NCBI GenBank assembly: GCA_035295745.1
Contig: DATGIL010000073.1
Location: forward strand, 124,001 to 188,000
DNA length: 64,000 bases
Direction: 5' to 3'
Origin: JAIQFL01 sp035295745
GTDB taxonomy: Bacteria; Acidobacteriota; Terriglobia; Bryobacterales; Bryobacteraceae
Part shown: positions 24,901 to 33,108 of the stretch, piece by piece
Layout of the letters: every line of letters begins with the position of its first letter
How positions within the stretch are numbered: the first letter of the stretch is position 1
Notes under the pieces: generated by a model
The model's input: only the letters and a program-made list of their open reading frames with translations
Databases searched by the model: none
What the model was told of the DNA's origin: nothing
Program-made: the position numbers and the translations under genes

Positions 24901-26343
24901 CGAGGGGTTGCTGCTTCCGACCGTCAAAACGGCAGCCAGCGTATTGCTGGGATACGCAAAGGTAAAATTGGTTTGGCTTGCCGTGATGGTTCCGGTGCCG
25001 CCACCGCCGCTGGTCCCCACGTTCAAGGTCAGGTTGATCGTGGTTGCCGAACCTGAACTAGGAGTGAGGAAGATATGGCCAAATTGGGTGCCATTCCCCA
25101 GATTTGAAGCATTCGCGAAAATCGACAGGGTTACGGGAGCCGAAGAGGAAATCGCGCCCAGGTTGCCGCCGATCACGCTGGTCTGAATCCAGCTTGCGTC
25201 TTGGGAATACGAGACGGAGAGCGGAGTGGTGCTGGTGGTGGTGAGGGTGACGGTCTGTGCGGATGAGATTTGACCCGATTGGGCGCTGAAAGTCAAGCTG
25301 CCGGGAGTGGCGAGGATGGTCGTGCCGCTGCTGCCGCCGGTGCCCACATTGAAGGTCACCGTGATCACCGTATTCGTTCCCGTACTGGGCTGGATGGTCA
25401 GGTGGCCGACATACGTTCCGTTGCCCAGGTTGGACGCCGACGCCTGAACGGTGAGGGTGGAGGGCGATACGGAACTGACAAACGAGGAACTGAGATTGGT
25501 GAACAACCAGGAGACATCCGACGCTACGCCGAGGATCTGAATGGAATTGGTGCTCGCGGTGGTCAAGCTAACCGTCTGTGCAGCGGCCGATTGACCGGAG
25601 GCCGCGTTGAAGGTCAGGCTCGATGGGTTCGCATTGATGGTTCCGGTTCCGCCGCTGGTGCCCACATTGAAGGTGACAGTAATTGTTGTGGCGGTGCCCA
25701 CGGTCGGGGTTAGCGTCACGTGTCCGGTATAAGTGCCGTTAGAAAGATTGACCGCCGAGGCGAAAACCTGCAAGGTAGCTGGCGAGTTCGGTGTCACCGT
25801 AAAACTGCCGCTGATGATCTGCGCCGAGAGCCACGACTGGTCGGTCGCCGTCGTAAAACTGACGGTCGATGTGGTCGTGGAGATGGTGACGTTTTGGGTC
25901 GCCGCGGTCTGGCCGGAAAGCGCGTTGAAAGTCAGGCTCGCCGGATTCGCAGTCAATGTGCCATTGGATCCCGTGCTTCCCGGTGAGTAGGTGACCGTTA
26001 TCGGGACATCCGAACTGCCAGTGGCGTGCAGCGAGACTGTGGCCGTGCAAGTGCCGCAACTCGAATTACCCAGTTGGAAGAACAGCGTATCGGGTGTTGT
26101 CGAGCTGGTGGAGAACCCGTTCTGACTGGTTACACGCAACCAGAATGGAGCGTTAAGAACGGAATATGATTCCGGGCTAGTGCTAGCCGTAGTCACTGTA
26201 ACGGTCTGCGCTTGATCGTTATTCAGATTGACGGTGGAAGAGCTAACGGATAATTGCGATTGGGCGAAGCTGGGTATCGTCACCAGCAGCGCGATCGCTA
26301 AAAATAAGGCAATTTTCTTCAGCAGGTTGTGAGCGGCGTCCAT
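21952..26343 (-). CDS. Giant secreted protein with about 11 BACON-like beta-sandwich repeats and TIGR03437-type C-terminus
   Basis: The ATG at 26343 follows GAGGAACAAC and gives a proper signal peptide (NLLKKIALFLAIALLVTIP); the longer upstream frame does not. The 1463-residue product has about eleven repeats of roughly 100 residues, each opening with a motif such as NPSSLTFNAASGQSAAAQTV and closing with TVTFNVGTSGG or similar. Gly/Ser linkers separate them. The last 230 residues (AASYAGGSISPGEIITIFG, GVQVLVNGVLAPMIYASNTQ) match the Solibacter-type C-terminal domain I know as TIGR03437, which often ends large secreted acidobacterial proteins. An adhesin, carbohydrate-binding or matrix role is likely, but no catalytic domain is visible. 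The gene ends at a strong hairpin, and an AT-rich stretch (TTGTATTATCTATTT) upstream may be its promoter. Confidence 0.88.
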   Translation of the reverse strand: MDAAHNLLKKIALFLAIALLVTIPSFAQSQLSVSSSTVNLNNDQAQTVTVTTASTSPESYSVLNAPFWLRVTSQNGFSTSSTTPDTLFFQLGNSSCGTCTATVSLHATGSSDVPITVTYSPGSTGSNGTLTANPASLTFNALSGQTAATQNVTISTTTSTVSFTTATDQSWLSAQIISGSFTVTPNSPATLQVFASAVNLSNGTYTGHVTLTPTVGTATTITVTFNVGTSGGTGTINANPSSLTFNAASGQSAAAQTVSLTTASTNSIQILGVASDVSWLFTNLSSSFVSSVSPSTLTVQASASNLGNGTYVGHLTIQPSTGTNTVITVTFNVGTGGSSGTTILATPGSLTFSAQSGQISSAQTVTLTTTSTTPLSVSYSQDASWIQTSVIGGNLGAISSSAPVTLSIFANASNLGNGTQFGHIFLTPSSGSATTINLTLNVGTSGGGGTGTITASQTNFTFAYPSNTLAAVLTVGSSNPSVTSASVTINTSNNWLLFQGVGNGSYPNVGFGSYNLSVNTSVAASLGTGTYPGTITLTNPNNPNDVTTVNVTLNVNGGGGTGGGTTALTVQPGSILFTAFPGGLSQSQNVTVTAPSNQTVTLTATSFNGPFYTISSPVCNITPNSSGTCSFTGSQVLTVTINPGNLTVIGSYTGGLSLVSGSSSAQASLALSLISPVSSLQVTPTALAFSAASGGTAQTQDVTVAVPSGSQVTLSLSSFNGNFFSVTTSNCSANPSTAPTCNFTGNQTIQVTVNPANLTVAGNYNGIIQVQSGGVTQNITVALTLTSGGGGGGGNGGGTASIAAPASLAFYYQTNTATFVPQQYIAVGSVGTFSIQTSVTTSQQWLIASPSSTTGPGYVTVSVSPSGLPAGVYQGTVTVNSSAGSLSIPVTLTVSNSVVLESNPGDIYFTFQSSTQSVQETITISASDNSATPVTASSSTSWITVGSGSSSTTPSSFQVTLSPQNLCNGLNVGSIAVSAPSTANGGITVPVVVYVSGSTATNCGGGTTSSLTVSPSSLSFSASSGQTPAAQTISVSSTSGQSGLAFTYTVTGNVSVTATVNGTTIQNGQSLSTPSQITITPNTSGLAPGATYSGTITLTPSSGTAVTVPISLTISASSVTATPTSLTFAFAAGSSAPAPQSVTVGGTSGSTFTATASSTGNWLSVSPTSGTVPSTLSVSVNPASLSAGTYNGTITVAATGSSTGTTTINVSLTVTAPLPTITSLGSAASYAGGSISPGEIITIFGTSIGPTPGVSLTLDSSGKVSTTLGGVQVLVNGVLAPMIYASNTQVSAVVPYELCTSGCGPGTIAQVSVKFLGQASNGIPTPVAATTTAIFTANASGSGQGAILNANSSANSPGNPANKGDIVAIYLTGEGQTSPGGVTGKVTTVASTNPITPVPLLPVGVTIDGTPVSISFAGEAPGLVSGVMQLNVQIPANARSGSLPVVVTIGSASSQAGVTVAVR

Positions 26344-26496
26344 GTTGTTCCTCGGCAAATAGATAATACAACAATTACTCCTGGGAATAACAGACCTCGG
26401 GCTCTGTTTCACGAGATCGACGCTACGACAGTCAAGGCTGACGTGCGCTTCAATCCGTTGAACCGAGGATCCGGACGCGGTATTCCCATACTACCC

Positions 26497-28947
26497 CTAT
26501 TTCAAAATCTGGAAAAGATTGCTGTAGTCATCCGTCCATAATCGTACAGTTCGCCTGGCTTCAATAGGCGCAGACCGCTCGGTTACGGTCTGGTCGAAGC
26601 CGTTCGCGGGGGATGTGATCAGAACCCAGGTGGCTCCAAATACGTCCTCGGTGGGATCGTCCTCAGTGTCGACCACGCGCGCCACGTGGTTGGTTGCAGC
26701 CGTGAGACCTGCCAGCACGGGCTCCAGATCGAGGTACCGATTCGAGATGTGAATCGCCAGAATCCCGTCGGGCCGCAGGTGGCGGTAGAACAATTGGATC
26801 GCCTCCAGGGTGAGCAGGTGAACGGGAATGGAGTCACTGGAGAATGCATCGACGGCGAGCACGTCGAAGTTCTCATCGGCCTCGCGCTCGAGCGAAAGGC
26901 GCGCGTCCCCCATGGCCACGTCGAGTTTGGCTTTGCAATCGGAAAGGAAGGTGAACCAGCCATCGTGCGACAAACGTAGGACCAACGGGTTGATTTCGTA
27001 GAAGCGGTAATAATCGCCGGGGCGCCCATAGGAGGAAATGGTTCCCGTACCCAAGCCGATCACGCCGACCCGGATCGCTCCTTTTTTCTGCTTATCTTGA
27101 ATGGCAACGCCGACGCCAGTGTTGGGGCCGTAGTAGGTCGTCGCCCTGTCACGCCGCGCCGGATTGAGGAACTGCTCGCCGTGATTAATGGTGCCATGGG
27201 TGAGGGTGCGGGTAGCGTCGAAATCGGTGGGGGGGCCCGAATCGCGGACGCGCAGGGCGCCATAAAAGTTGCGTACCGAGATGCGGTACCCGCCCGTCAA
27301 ATTGCGCACCTGGAAGGTGAGGTAGCCGATCAGCACCAGGACCACCAATTGCGCGCAGAACGCCAGCCATTTGCCACGCAACTGGACCATATAGAGGACC
27401 GCCAGAATTAAGGCTGCGGCGATGGTCAACACGGCGACCACGACATAGATTGTGAAGTTCTCCGGCTCGGACCAGTTCTTCACGAATAAGGTCATCAACT
27501 TCGTGGCGTCCGATTCCAAGCCGCCGCGTCTGGCAGATACCAGGCCTCCGGCCAAGACCAGCACCCCAACACCGATCGACAATCGAGGGAAGTCGAGGAG
27601 CTTGGGAAACCAGTCCATTGGCAGATAGGGCAGCAACTGCGCGAGGCTCAGCACCAGGAAGATCAAGCCCAGCGGCGTGTTCTGCAAGCGCACCGGCAAC
27701 GAGTCGTGCCGGTATATTTGGATGAGCGAAAGAACTCCCGTTGCCAGGAATGTGGCCAGGATCCGAATCATCGCCGCTGTGGTTAAGGTCAGGGCAGGGG
27801 GTTCTGTGTCGGCGGTCTCTGAGAGCACGATGATGGTCAACAGGCCGCACGCGGCCAGACCGATCTGCAACTCGTACAGCGCGTCGAATACGTGGGGCGC
27901 GACCAACCCTACAAGCAGGCCGCCAACAGCTCCGCCCGCCGAAATCATCAGGTAGAAATGCGTCAGGTACTTGGGGTGCGGCTTGAGGCGGGCCAACTCG
28001 CCATGGCACACCATGCAGCAGGTGAAGAGTCCCATGGCAAACAACGGCACCAGCACCTTAATCGGCACGTTTCCGGTGGCATCCACGGTGTCGGCGAATG
28101 CCATGGCCGCGAGCGCCACGGCGAGCAACGGCAGGTAAGGATTCCGGCGATACCAACCACTGCCCTCGAAGCACAATATAAAGGTGAGCAGGTAAATGCT
28201 CAACGGCAATACCCAGAGGAAGGGAATCGCCGCCACATTTTGCGACAGGTGGTTGGTGATCGCCAGCAGCAGCACCGAGGCGCATGCGGGGAGCGAGACC
28301 CACAGCACATATTGCCGCAGTCCCGGGTGTTCCGCGGTTCCCTCGGCGCTCGTATCTTCGACAAGCGGCACGGTTCCGGAGCGGAAGGCCGTGAGGCCGC
28401 ACACGGCGACAAATACGCCGTACGCGATGGACCACATCCAAGCCTGCTGGTGAGTGGTCATCTTCGGCTCGAAGAGCACCGGATAGCTGATCAGCGCGAA
28501 CATGGAGCCGGCATTCGAGAGAGCGTAGAGCCGGTAAGGCATGCTGCCTTTGAAACTGCGGGCGTACCAGGCTTGCAGCAGCGGTCCGGTGGTGGAGAGC
28601 AGGAAATACGGCAGCCCCACGGACATCGCCAGGAGCAGCAGGATGGCCAGGGTGGGCTCCTCGGTGCCCGACGGCTTCCACGAAAGCTTCGGATAAATGG
28701 GAAGCGCTGCTGCGCTCACCACCAGCAGGACCGCGTGCAAAATCATCTGCGTCCGCGGTTTCAGATAGCGGATTACCGCGTGAGCGTACAGGTAGCCGAG
28801 GAGCAAGACCATCTGAAAGAAAAGCAGGCAGGTGGTCCAGACGGCGGCCGAACCACCGAACCAGGGCAAAATGATCTTGGCGATGATTGGCTGCACCTGA
28901 AACAGCAAAAACGCACTGACCAAAATCGTGACTGCGTAAAGCAACAT
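26497..28947 (-). CDS. Polytopic membrane protein fused to a spermidine-synthase-like domain
   Basis: The ATG at 28947 follows GAGGAAAAGAA and starts directly in the first membrane helix (MLLYAVTILVSAFLLFQVQP). Residues 1-560 hold about a dozen hydrophobic segments (for example LPYFLLSTTGPLLQAWYARS between helices). The C-terminal third has the spermidine-synthase/methyltransferase fold: VGVIGLGTGTISSYGRPGDY near residue 626, YEINPLVLRLS, and FDVLAVDAFSSDSIPVHLLT. This fused architecture is a recognised but uncharacterised family. The aspartates typical of true spermidine synthases are only partly evident, so polyamine synthesis is not certain. It lies 65 bases after the glutaryl-CoA dehydrogenase gene on the same strand. 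Confidence 0.85.
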   Translation of the reverse strand: MLLYAVTILVSAFLLFQVQPIIAKIILPWFGGSAAVWTTCLLFFQMVLLLGYLYAHAVIRYLKPRTQMILHAVLLVVSAAALPIYPKLSWKPSGTEEPTLAILLLLAMSVGLPYFLLSTTGPLLQAWYARSFKGSMPYRLYALSNAGSMFALISYPVLFEPKMTTHQQAWMWSIAYGVFVAVCGLTAFRSGTVPLVEDTSAEGTAEHPGLRQYVLWVSLPACASVLLLAITNHLSQNVAAIPFLWVLPLSIYLLTFILCFEGSGWYRRNPYLPLLAVALAAMAFADTVDATGNVPIKVLVPLFAMGLFTCCMVCHGELARLKPHPKYLTHFYLMISAGGAVGGLLVGLVAPHVFDALYELQIGLAACGLLTIIVLSETADTEPPALTLTTAAMIRILATFLATGVLSLIQIYRHDSLPVRLQNTPLGLIFLVLSLAQLLPYLPMDWFPKLLDFPRLSIGVGVLVLAGGLVSARRGGLESDATKLMTLFVKNWSEPENFTIYVVVAVLTIAAALILAVLYMVQLRGKWLAFCAQLVVLVLIGYLTFQVRNLTGGYRISVRNFYGALRVRDSGPPTDFDATRTLTHGTINHGEQFLNPARRDRATTYYGPNTGVGVAIQDKQKKGAIRVGVIGLGTGTISSYGRPGDYYRFYEINPLVLRLSHDGWFTFLSDCKAKLDVAMGDARLSLEREADENFDVLAVDAFSSDSIPVHLLTLEAIQLFYRHLRPDGILAIHISNRYLDLEPVLAGLTAATNHVARVVDTEDDPTEDVFGATWVLITSPANGFDQTVTERSAPIEARRTVRLWTDDYSNLFQILK

Positions 28948-29012
28948 TTCTTTTCCTCGTGTTTTGCTGTCCCCGCCGCCTGCGCCGGGACCCCAGTCCG
29001 GCGCCTTGGGCC

Positions 29013-30179
29013 CTATTTGTACGCAGCCACTCCGGTGACGCGCTCTCCGATTACCAGCGCGTGGATGTGGTCCGTTCCCTCGTAAGTTTTCACGGTTTCC
29101 AAATTGCACAGGTGGCGCATGATCGGATACTCGTCCGTGATCCCGTTGGCGCCGAGCAGGTCGCGGCTCAAGCGCGCGCAGTCCAGGGCGATTGCCACAT
29201 TATTGCGCTTCAACATGGAGATGTGCGCCGGCTCCAGCTTCTTCTGATCTTTCAGACGGCCGGCCTGGACCGCCAGGAGCTGCGCCTTGGTGATTTCGGT
29301 GATCATCCAGGCCAGCTTTTCCTGAACGAGTTGATGCGCGGCGATAGGCTTGTCGTCGAACTGCTTGCGCAGAACGGAATACGACCGTGCCGTCTCGTAG
29401 CAGTCCATGGCGGCGCCGATGACTCCCCATCCAATTCCATAGCGCGCCTGGGAGAGGCACGAGAGCGGCGCTTTCATGCCTTTGGCGAGCGGAAGGCGGT
29501 CGCATTCGCCGACGCGGCAATCCGAGAAGGACAGGCTCGAAGTGACCGAAGCGCGCATAGACCACTTGCCGTGAATATCGGAAGTGGAATAGCCCGGGGT
29601 ACCGCGCTCCACCAGGAATCCGACGATCCCTTCCTGCGCGCGGGCCCAAACCACCGCGATGTCGGCGGCGGTCCCATTGGTGATCCAGGTCTTCTCGCCA
29701 TTGAGGATCCAGCCATCGCCATCGCGCCGTGCGGTGGTGCGCATGCCTGCCGGATTCGACCCGAAGTCGGGCTCGGTCAATCCGAAGCAGCCCACCGCCT
29801 GGCCGCTCTGCAAACGCGGCAGCCATTTTTCCTTCTGCGCATCCGAGCCGTAGGTGAGGATGGGATACATCACCAGCGCGCCCTGGACGGAGACAAAGCT
29901 GCGGACCCCGGAATCGACGCGCTCTAATTCCTGCATGATGAGGCCGTACTCGATATTGCTCATGCCGGCGCAGCCGTAACCTTCCAGGTTGGCGCCGAGG
30001 AAGCCGAGCTGGGCCATCTCGGGGATCAGCTCCTTGGGGAATCGCGCGTCGCGCCAGCAGTCGCGGATGACAGGTAGAATTCTCTCTTCAGCAAATCGGC
30101 GGGCGGTCTGCCGCACCATCAACTCCTGCTCGCCGAACAGGGAGTCGACACAGAAATAGTCCACACCTCGAAAGCTCAT
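29013..30179 (-). CDS. gcdH: Glutaryl-CoA dehydrogenase (acyl-CoA dehydrogenase family)
   Basis: The 388-residue FAD enzyme carries the glutaryl-CoA dehydrogenase signatures ERVDSGVRSFVSVQGALVMY and, at the C-terminus, YEGTDHIHALVIGERVTG, with the catalytic glutamate at residue 367. Flavin-binding segments include CFGLTEPDFGSNPAGM and NGEKTWITNG. The family oxidatively decarboxylates glutaryl-CoA to crotonyl-CoA in lysine, tryptophan or benzoate-type degradation. The length is normal and all key residues are seen. A short frameshifted relic of the same gene lies about 6 kb away (36255-36345), so a second copy once existed. No other genes of the pathway are adjacent. Confidence 0.93.
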   Translation of the reverse strand: MSFRGVDYFCVDSLFGEQELMVRQTARRFAEERILPVIRDCWRDARFPKELIPEMAQLGFLGANLEGYGCAGMSNIEYGLIMQELERVDSGVRSFVSVQGALVMYPILTYGSDAQKEKWLPRLQSGQAVGCFGLTEPDFGSNPAGMRTTARRDGDGWILNGEKTWITNGTAADIAVVWARAQEGIVGFLVERGTPGYSTSDIHGKWSMRASVTSSLSFSDCRVGECDRLPLAKGMKAPLSCLSQARYGIGWGVIGAAMDCYETARSYSVLRKQFDDKPIAAHQLVQEKLAWMITEITKAQLLAVQAGRLKDQKKLEPAHISMLKRNNVAIALDCARLSRDLLGANGITDEYPIMRHLCNLETVKTYEGTDHIHALVIGERVTGVAAYK

Positions 30180-30250
30180 GCTGTTATGTAGGCTACCATT
30201 GGATCACAGGACGGCCCCGACCGCGCAAACATGCCTTGAAACAAGCATGC

Positions 30251-32590
30251 CTACGGCAGCTTGGTGTACTCAGCCTTAGCTTCCCTCAGGATAGGGACAT
30301 CCGAGTCGGCATCTTTCCAGAGTGAGAGGAATTCCTGATAGGCGCTTCTGGCCTGACTGGTGTAGCCCGCCAGAGCGCTGGCTCTGCCGAGACCCAGATA
30401 AGCCAATGAACCGATGGGCTCATTAGCGACCAGCCCACGGTGGTCTATAATTTTCTGGAACTCGGCGGCAGCGGCTACCCCTTGCCTCGTCCCCAGATAT
30501 GCCTCGCCTCGCAAGTAGACTGGAACAAGCCGGAGCAAGGCATTTTGTCCCAACTCGTATCGGGCAGACACAGAGAGCGTTTCGAGCGCCCGGCGAGGGT
30601 CGTTCCGGAGTGCGGCGGCTGCCTGGATTGCTGGCACGCAGGTAAACTGGACGAACGTGTTTTCCGGGAATTCCCTGGCGAGGCTGGAGGCAAGCTGCGC
30701 TGCTTGAGCGCGGTCCCCGGCCAGCCCCAACGCACTGGCCGACCAGTTTACGATCTGTTTGTCCCTGGATGCCGCGAGTGCCGCATGGGCCTCCTGCCTC
30801 GCCAACGCCAGGTTTCCCGCCAAGGCTTCGCGTAACGCGGCTGCCGCTTGATAGGCCAAAGCCGCTTCGTGGTTGCCGATGCGCCGAGCGGACTCGGCGG
30901 CGCGCCGCGTCAAGTCCCGTGCCTCCCTGAAATGCCCGCCGTAGGCTGCGGTGTCCGACTTGAGAAAGAGCATGAAGTCTTCCCCCGGCTCACCCATAAC
31001 CGCAGCCGCCTCCCGCTCCATCCCTTGGACGTCACGATCCAGAAAATCGATGGTGTAGAATTCCGCGTGAAAGGCGGCTTCGGGATGGCTGGATTGCCAC
31101 GCTTGCATGGTGGCTTTCGCCTCATCGAGGCGGTTGAGCCGCAACAGACCCTTGGCGACATTGGCGACCTGTTGTCCGCTGCCAGGATTCAGCGTCAGGG
31201 CAGACCGGTAAGCGGCGAGGGATTTCTCATAGTCGCCCAGGAAATCGTTAATGACTCCCAGATTGCCCAATGGCACATCATCGCGCGGGTAGATCTGCGC
31301 CCACAACTCATAGACTTTTCGCGCGGCTTCGAGATCTCCGGTGACGATATCGGCATGGTGTGCGGCGATGTAGAACTTCTCCCGCTCGCTCACCCGTTCT
31401 CGCAGATCGTAAGCCTTCTGCAAGTCTTCGGCCGCCCGAGCGGCTTGGCCACCGTTGAAGTAACAGGTCCCCAGGCGCGCATAAGCCATTGCAATATTGG
31501 GATCGAGGTCGATCGCCCTCTGGAACAGAGGAATCGCGACGTTGCCATCACCCTTGATGACCATCGCCTGGTAGCCCAGGCTGTAGGCATCGAGCGCCTC
31601 CAGCGACGCAGTGGTCACGTTCTCGGGCGGCACATCATATTTCTTTACCGAGAGCATCGACTCCCCCAGCTTCGATCGAATCTCGGAAGCAACGCGTCCC
31701 ATCGCATCGAGCACGTGGCTCTTGTCGATCGCCTGGGACGCTGCGGTTGCCAAAGTTTCTCCGGTGCCGCACTCCGTCGCCTTGAGCGTCAGAAGGTAGC
31801 GCGATCCGACTTGGGCGATGGCCCCGTCGAGCACCGCCGTGCCGCCGGATCGCTGGCAAATCTCCCGGCCCAGCTCGGGCGTGACGAACGTGTCTTTGGG
31901 GCGGGCCATTCGCAACAGGGTCTGTGCCACGCGCTGATCGCTGAGCAGATTAAGGAACGGCGACTGTTCCAGTTGGGCGGCCAGCCCGCGGCGGAGCGTA
32001 CCGTCGAAGACCGGATCGCCCGTGGAATTCGCGAAGCCGGCCAGCACCACCGTATCTTTCGCGGTGAACCGTGGGCCACGAGGCACCAGCCAAAGTCCGC
32101 CAGCCGCCATTGCCAGAACCGCTGCTGCTGCCGGAAGAGCCACGTTCCAGGTCATCAGGCGGAACCTTCCCCGGGTAGCGGGTGCTGGCGGCTCATCCTC
32201 CTCCTCGATCAGTAGACGAGACCGAGTGTGGCTCTCGACCAGGATCTCCTCTTCCGCTTCCTCCTCGGGAATGCTCCGGACCTCTTGGACGAACCGGTAG
32301 CCCCGGCCGGGTACTGTGACGATGTACCTCCGCTTCCCAGGCGTCTCTCCCAGGATCTTCCGCAGGACAAAAATATTCTGCGTGAGGTTGGACTCTTCGA
32401 CGAAGGTGTCCGGCCAGATGGCCTTCATCAGGTCTTCTTTCAAGAGCACCCTTTGGCTGTTTTGAACGAGCGCCAGCAGGGTGTCGAAGGCCTTCGGTTG
32501 CAGTGCAACGGGTTGATTTTCGCGCAGCAGGAGGCGTTGGCCGGGATCCACTCGAAAGGGTCCGAATTCGTAGAAGTGCTTCCCTTTCAT
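30251..32590 (-). CDS. Membrane-anchored OmpR/CadC-type winged-helix regulator with TPR repeats
   Basis: I chose ATG 32590 (MKGKHFYEFGPFRVDPGQRL); a GTG nine bases upstream is also possible. Residues 8-100 are an OmpR/PhoB-type winged helix (LKEDLMKAIWPDTFVEESNL, YIVTVPGRGYRFVQEV). A membrane helix follows around residues 148-168 (VALPAAAAVLAMAAGGLWLV), so the rest is periplasmic. After a TolB-like segment (VVLAGFANSTGDPVFDGTLR), the C-terminal half is TPR-type helices. The layout is a one-component membrane regulator in the CadC style. No receiver domain or kinase is present. Four phased direct repeats lie 14-52 bases upstream of the start, a probable autoregulatory site. The signal sensed is unknown. 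Confidence 0.88.
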   Translation of the reverse strand: MKGKHFYEFGPFRVDPGQRLLLRENQPVALQPKAFDTLLALVQNSQRVLLKEDLMKAIWPDTFVEESNLTQNIFVLRKILGETPGKRRYIVTVPGRGYRFVQEVRSIPEEEAEEEILVESHTRSRLLIEEEDEPPAPATRGRFRLMTWNVALPAAAAVLAMAAGGLWLVPRGPRFTAKDTVVLAGFANSTGDPVFDGTLRRGLAAQLEQSPFLNLLSDQRVAQTLLRMARPKDTFVTPELGREICQRSGGTAVLDGAIAQVGSRYLLTLKATECGTGETLATAASQAIDKSHVLDAMGRVASEIRSKLGESMLSVKKYDVPPENVTTASLEALDAYSLGYQAMVIKGDGNVAIPLFQRAIDLDPNIAMAYARLGTCYFNGGQAARAAEDLQKAYDLRERVSEREKFYIAAHHADIVTGDLEAARKVYELWAQIYPRDDVPLGNLGVINDFLGDYEKSLAAYRSALTLNPGSGQQVANVAKGLLRLNRLDEAKATMQAWQSSHPEAAFHAEFYTIDFLDRDVQGMEREAAAVMGEPGEDFMLFLKSDTAAYGGHFREARDLTRRAAESARRIGNHEAALAYQAAAALREALAGNLALARQEAHAALAASRDKQIVNWSASALGLAGDRAQAAQLASSLAREFPENTFVQFTCVPAIQAAAALRNDPRRALETLSVSARYELGQNALLRLVPVYLRGEAYLGTRQGVAAAAEFQKIIDHRGLVANEPIGSLAYLGLGRASALAGYTSQARSAYQEFLSLWKDADSDVPILREAKAEYTKLP

Positions 32591-32604
32591 ACTCGTCACG
32601 GGCC

Positions 32605-32642
32605 CTGAGAAATCCTGAGAAGTTTCTGAGAACTTGCTGAGG
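32605..32642 (-). promoter_or_regulatory. Four phased TTCTCAG direct repeats, candidate winged-helix operator
   Basis: On the plus strand CTGAGA occurs at 32605, 32615, 32626 and 32637, three of the four as CTGAGAA (minus strand TTCTCAG). The spacing is 10, 11 and 11 bases, one helical turn each. OmpR/PhoB-type winged helices are known to bind direct repeats with 10-11 bp periodicity. The run lies immediately upstream of the regulator gene and in the divergent region shared with the small gene at 32731. Binding by the adjacent regulator is inference. Confidence 0.65.
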
Positions 32643-32730
32643 ACATCGGACGCGCGTGTCAGCCAAGATTCCCTATTGGGGCCGGGACGGAAATCAGTTT
32701 ACCACCGCATCCGGCCGCCCGGAGGAAACC

Positions 32731-33108
32731 GTGGCTACGCGAAAGCGATTCGAACTAACCCAGGATACCGATCGTGCCTGGATCATCCGGCGGCGCCGCG
32801 CAAGCTCGGGATGGTGCCCGCAGTGTGGCTGTGAGGTTGAGATGGCCGATCGGAAACCCGACCAGGCGATCCGGAGGGTCCAGCCGCAGGCCCCCGTCAG
32901 TGGATGTGGAGAATTAGCGCCGCCGCCCGCGGCGATAACGGGAGGAAGCATGCATGAAGCAAATTCGACGGAGTTATCTTGCCACCGCGGCACTCGCCAC
33001 GTGGTTCGGCGCGGCCAGCGGATCCGCGGACACAGCGGGCCAGCCCAAACTGCTGCACGCGCGGACCGACTTACGTACAGCGCAGCTACTGCTGCAAGTA
33101 CGCGATGA
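32731..33108 (+). CDS. Small CxxCG zinc-ribbon-like protein, possibly decayed
   Basis: A GTG at 32731 follows an excellent ribosome site (GGAGGAAACC) and reads MATRKRFELTQDTDRAWIIR, then SSGWCPQCGCEVEMADRK. I recall acidobacterial proteins of about 80 residues with a WC.ECG.EVEM core followed by a helix-turn-helix-like C-terminus. Here the first half fits, but after about residue 55 the sequence no longer resembles them, and the frame runs 155 bases into the next gene. It may be a degraded member whose original 3' end was lost. The N-terminal half looks coding; the end point is doubtful. Confidence 0.45.
   Translation: MATRKRFELTQDTDRAWIIRRRRASSGWCPQCGCEVEMADRKPDQAIRRVQPQAPVSGCGELAPPPAAITGGSMHEANSTELSCHRGTRHVVRRGQRIRGHSGPAQTAARADRLTYSAATAASTR

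Noticed and set aside
27892..29085. 397-codon plus-strand open frame opposite the spermidine-synthase-like gene
   Set aside because: Glutamine/arginine/histidine-rich antisense frame without motifs.
30848..32215. 455-codon plus-strand open frame opposite the winged-helix-TPR regulator
   Set aside because: Antisense to recognisable winged-helix and TPR sequence; no start signal.
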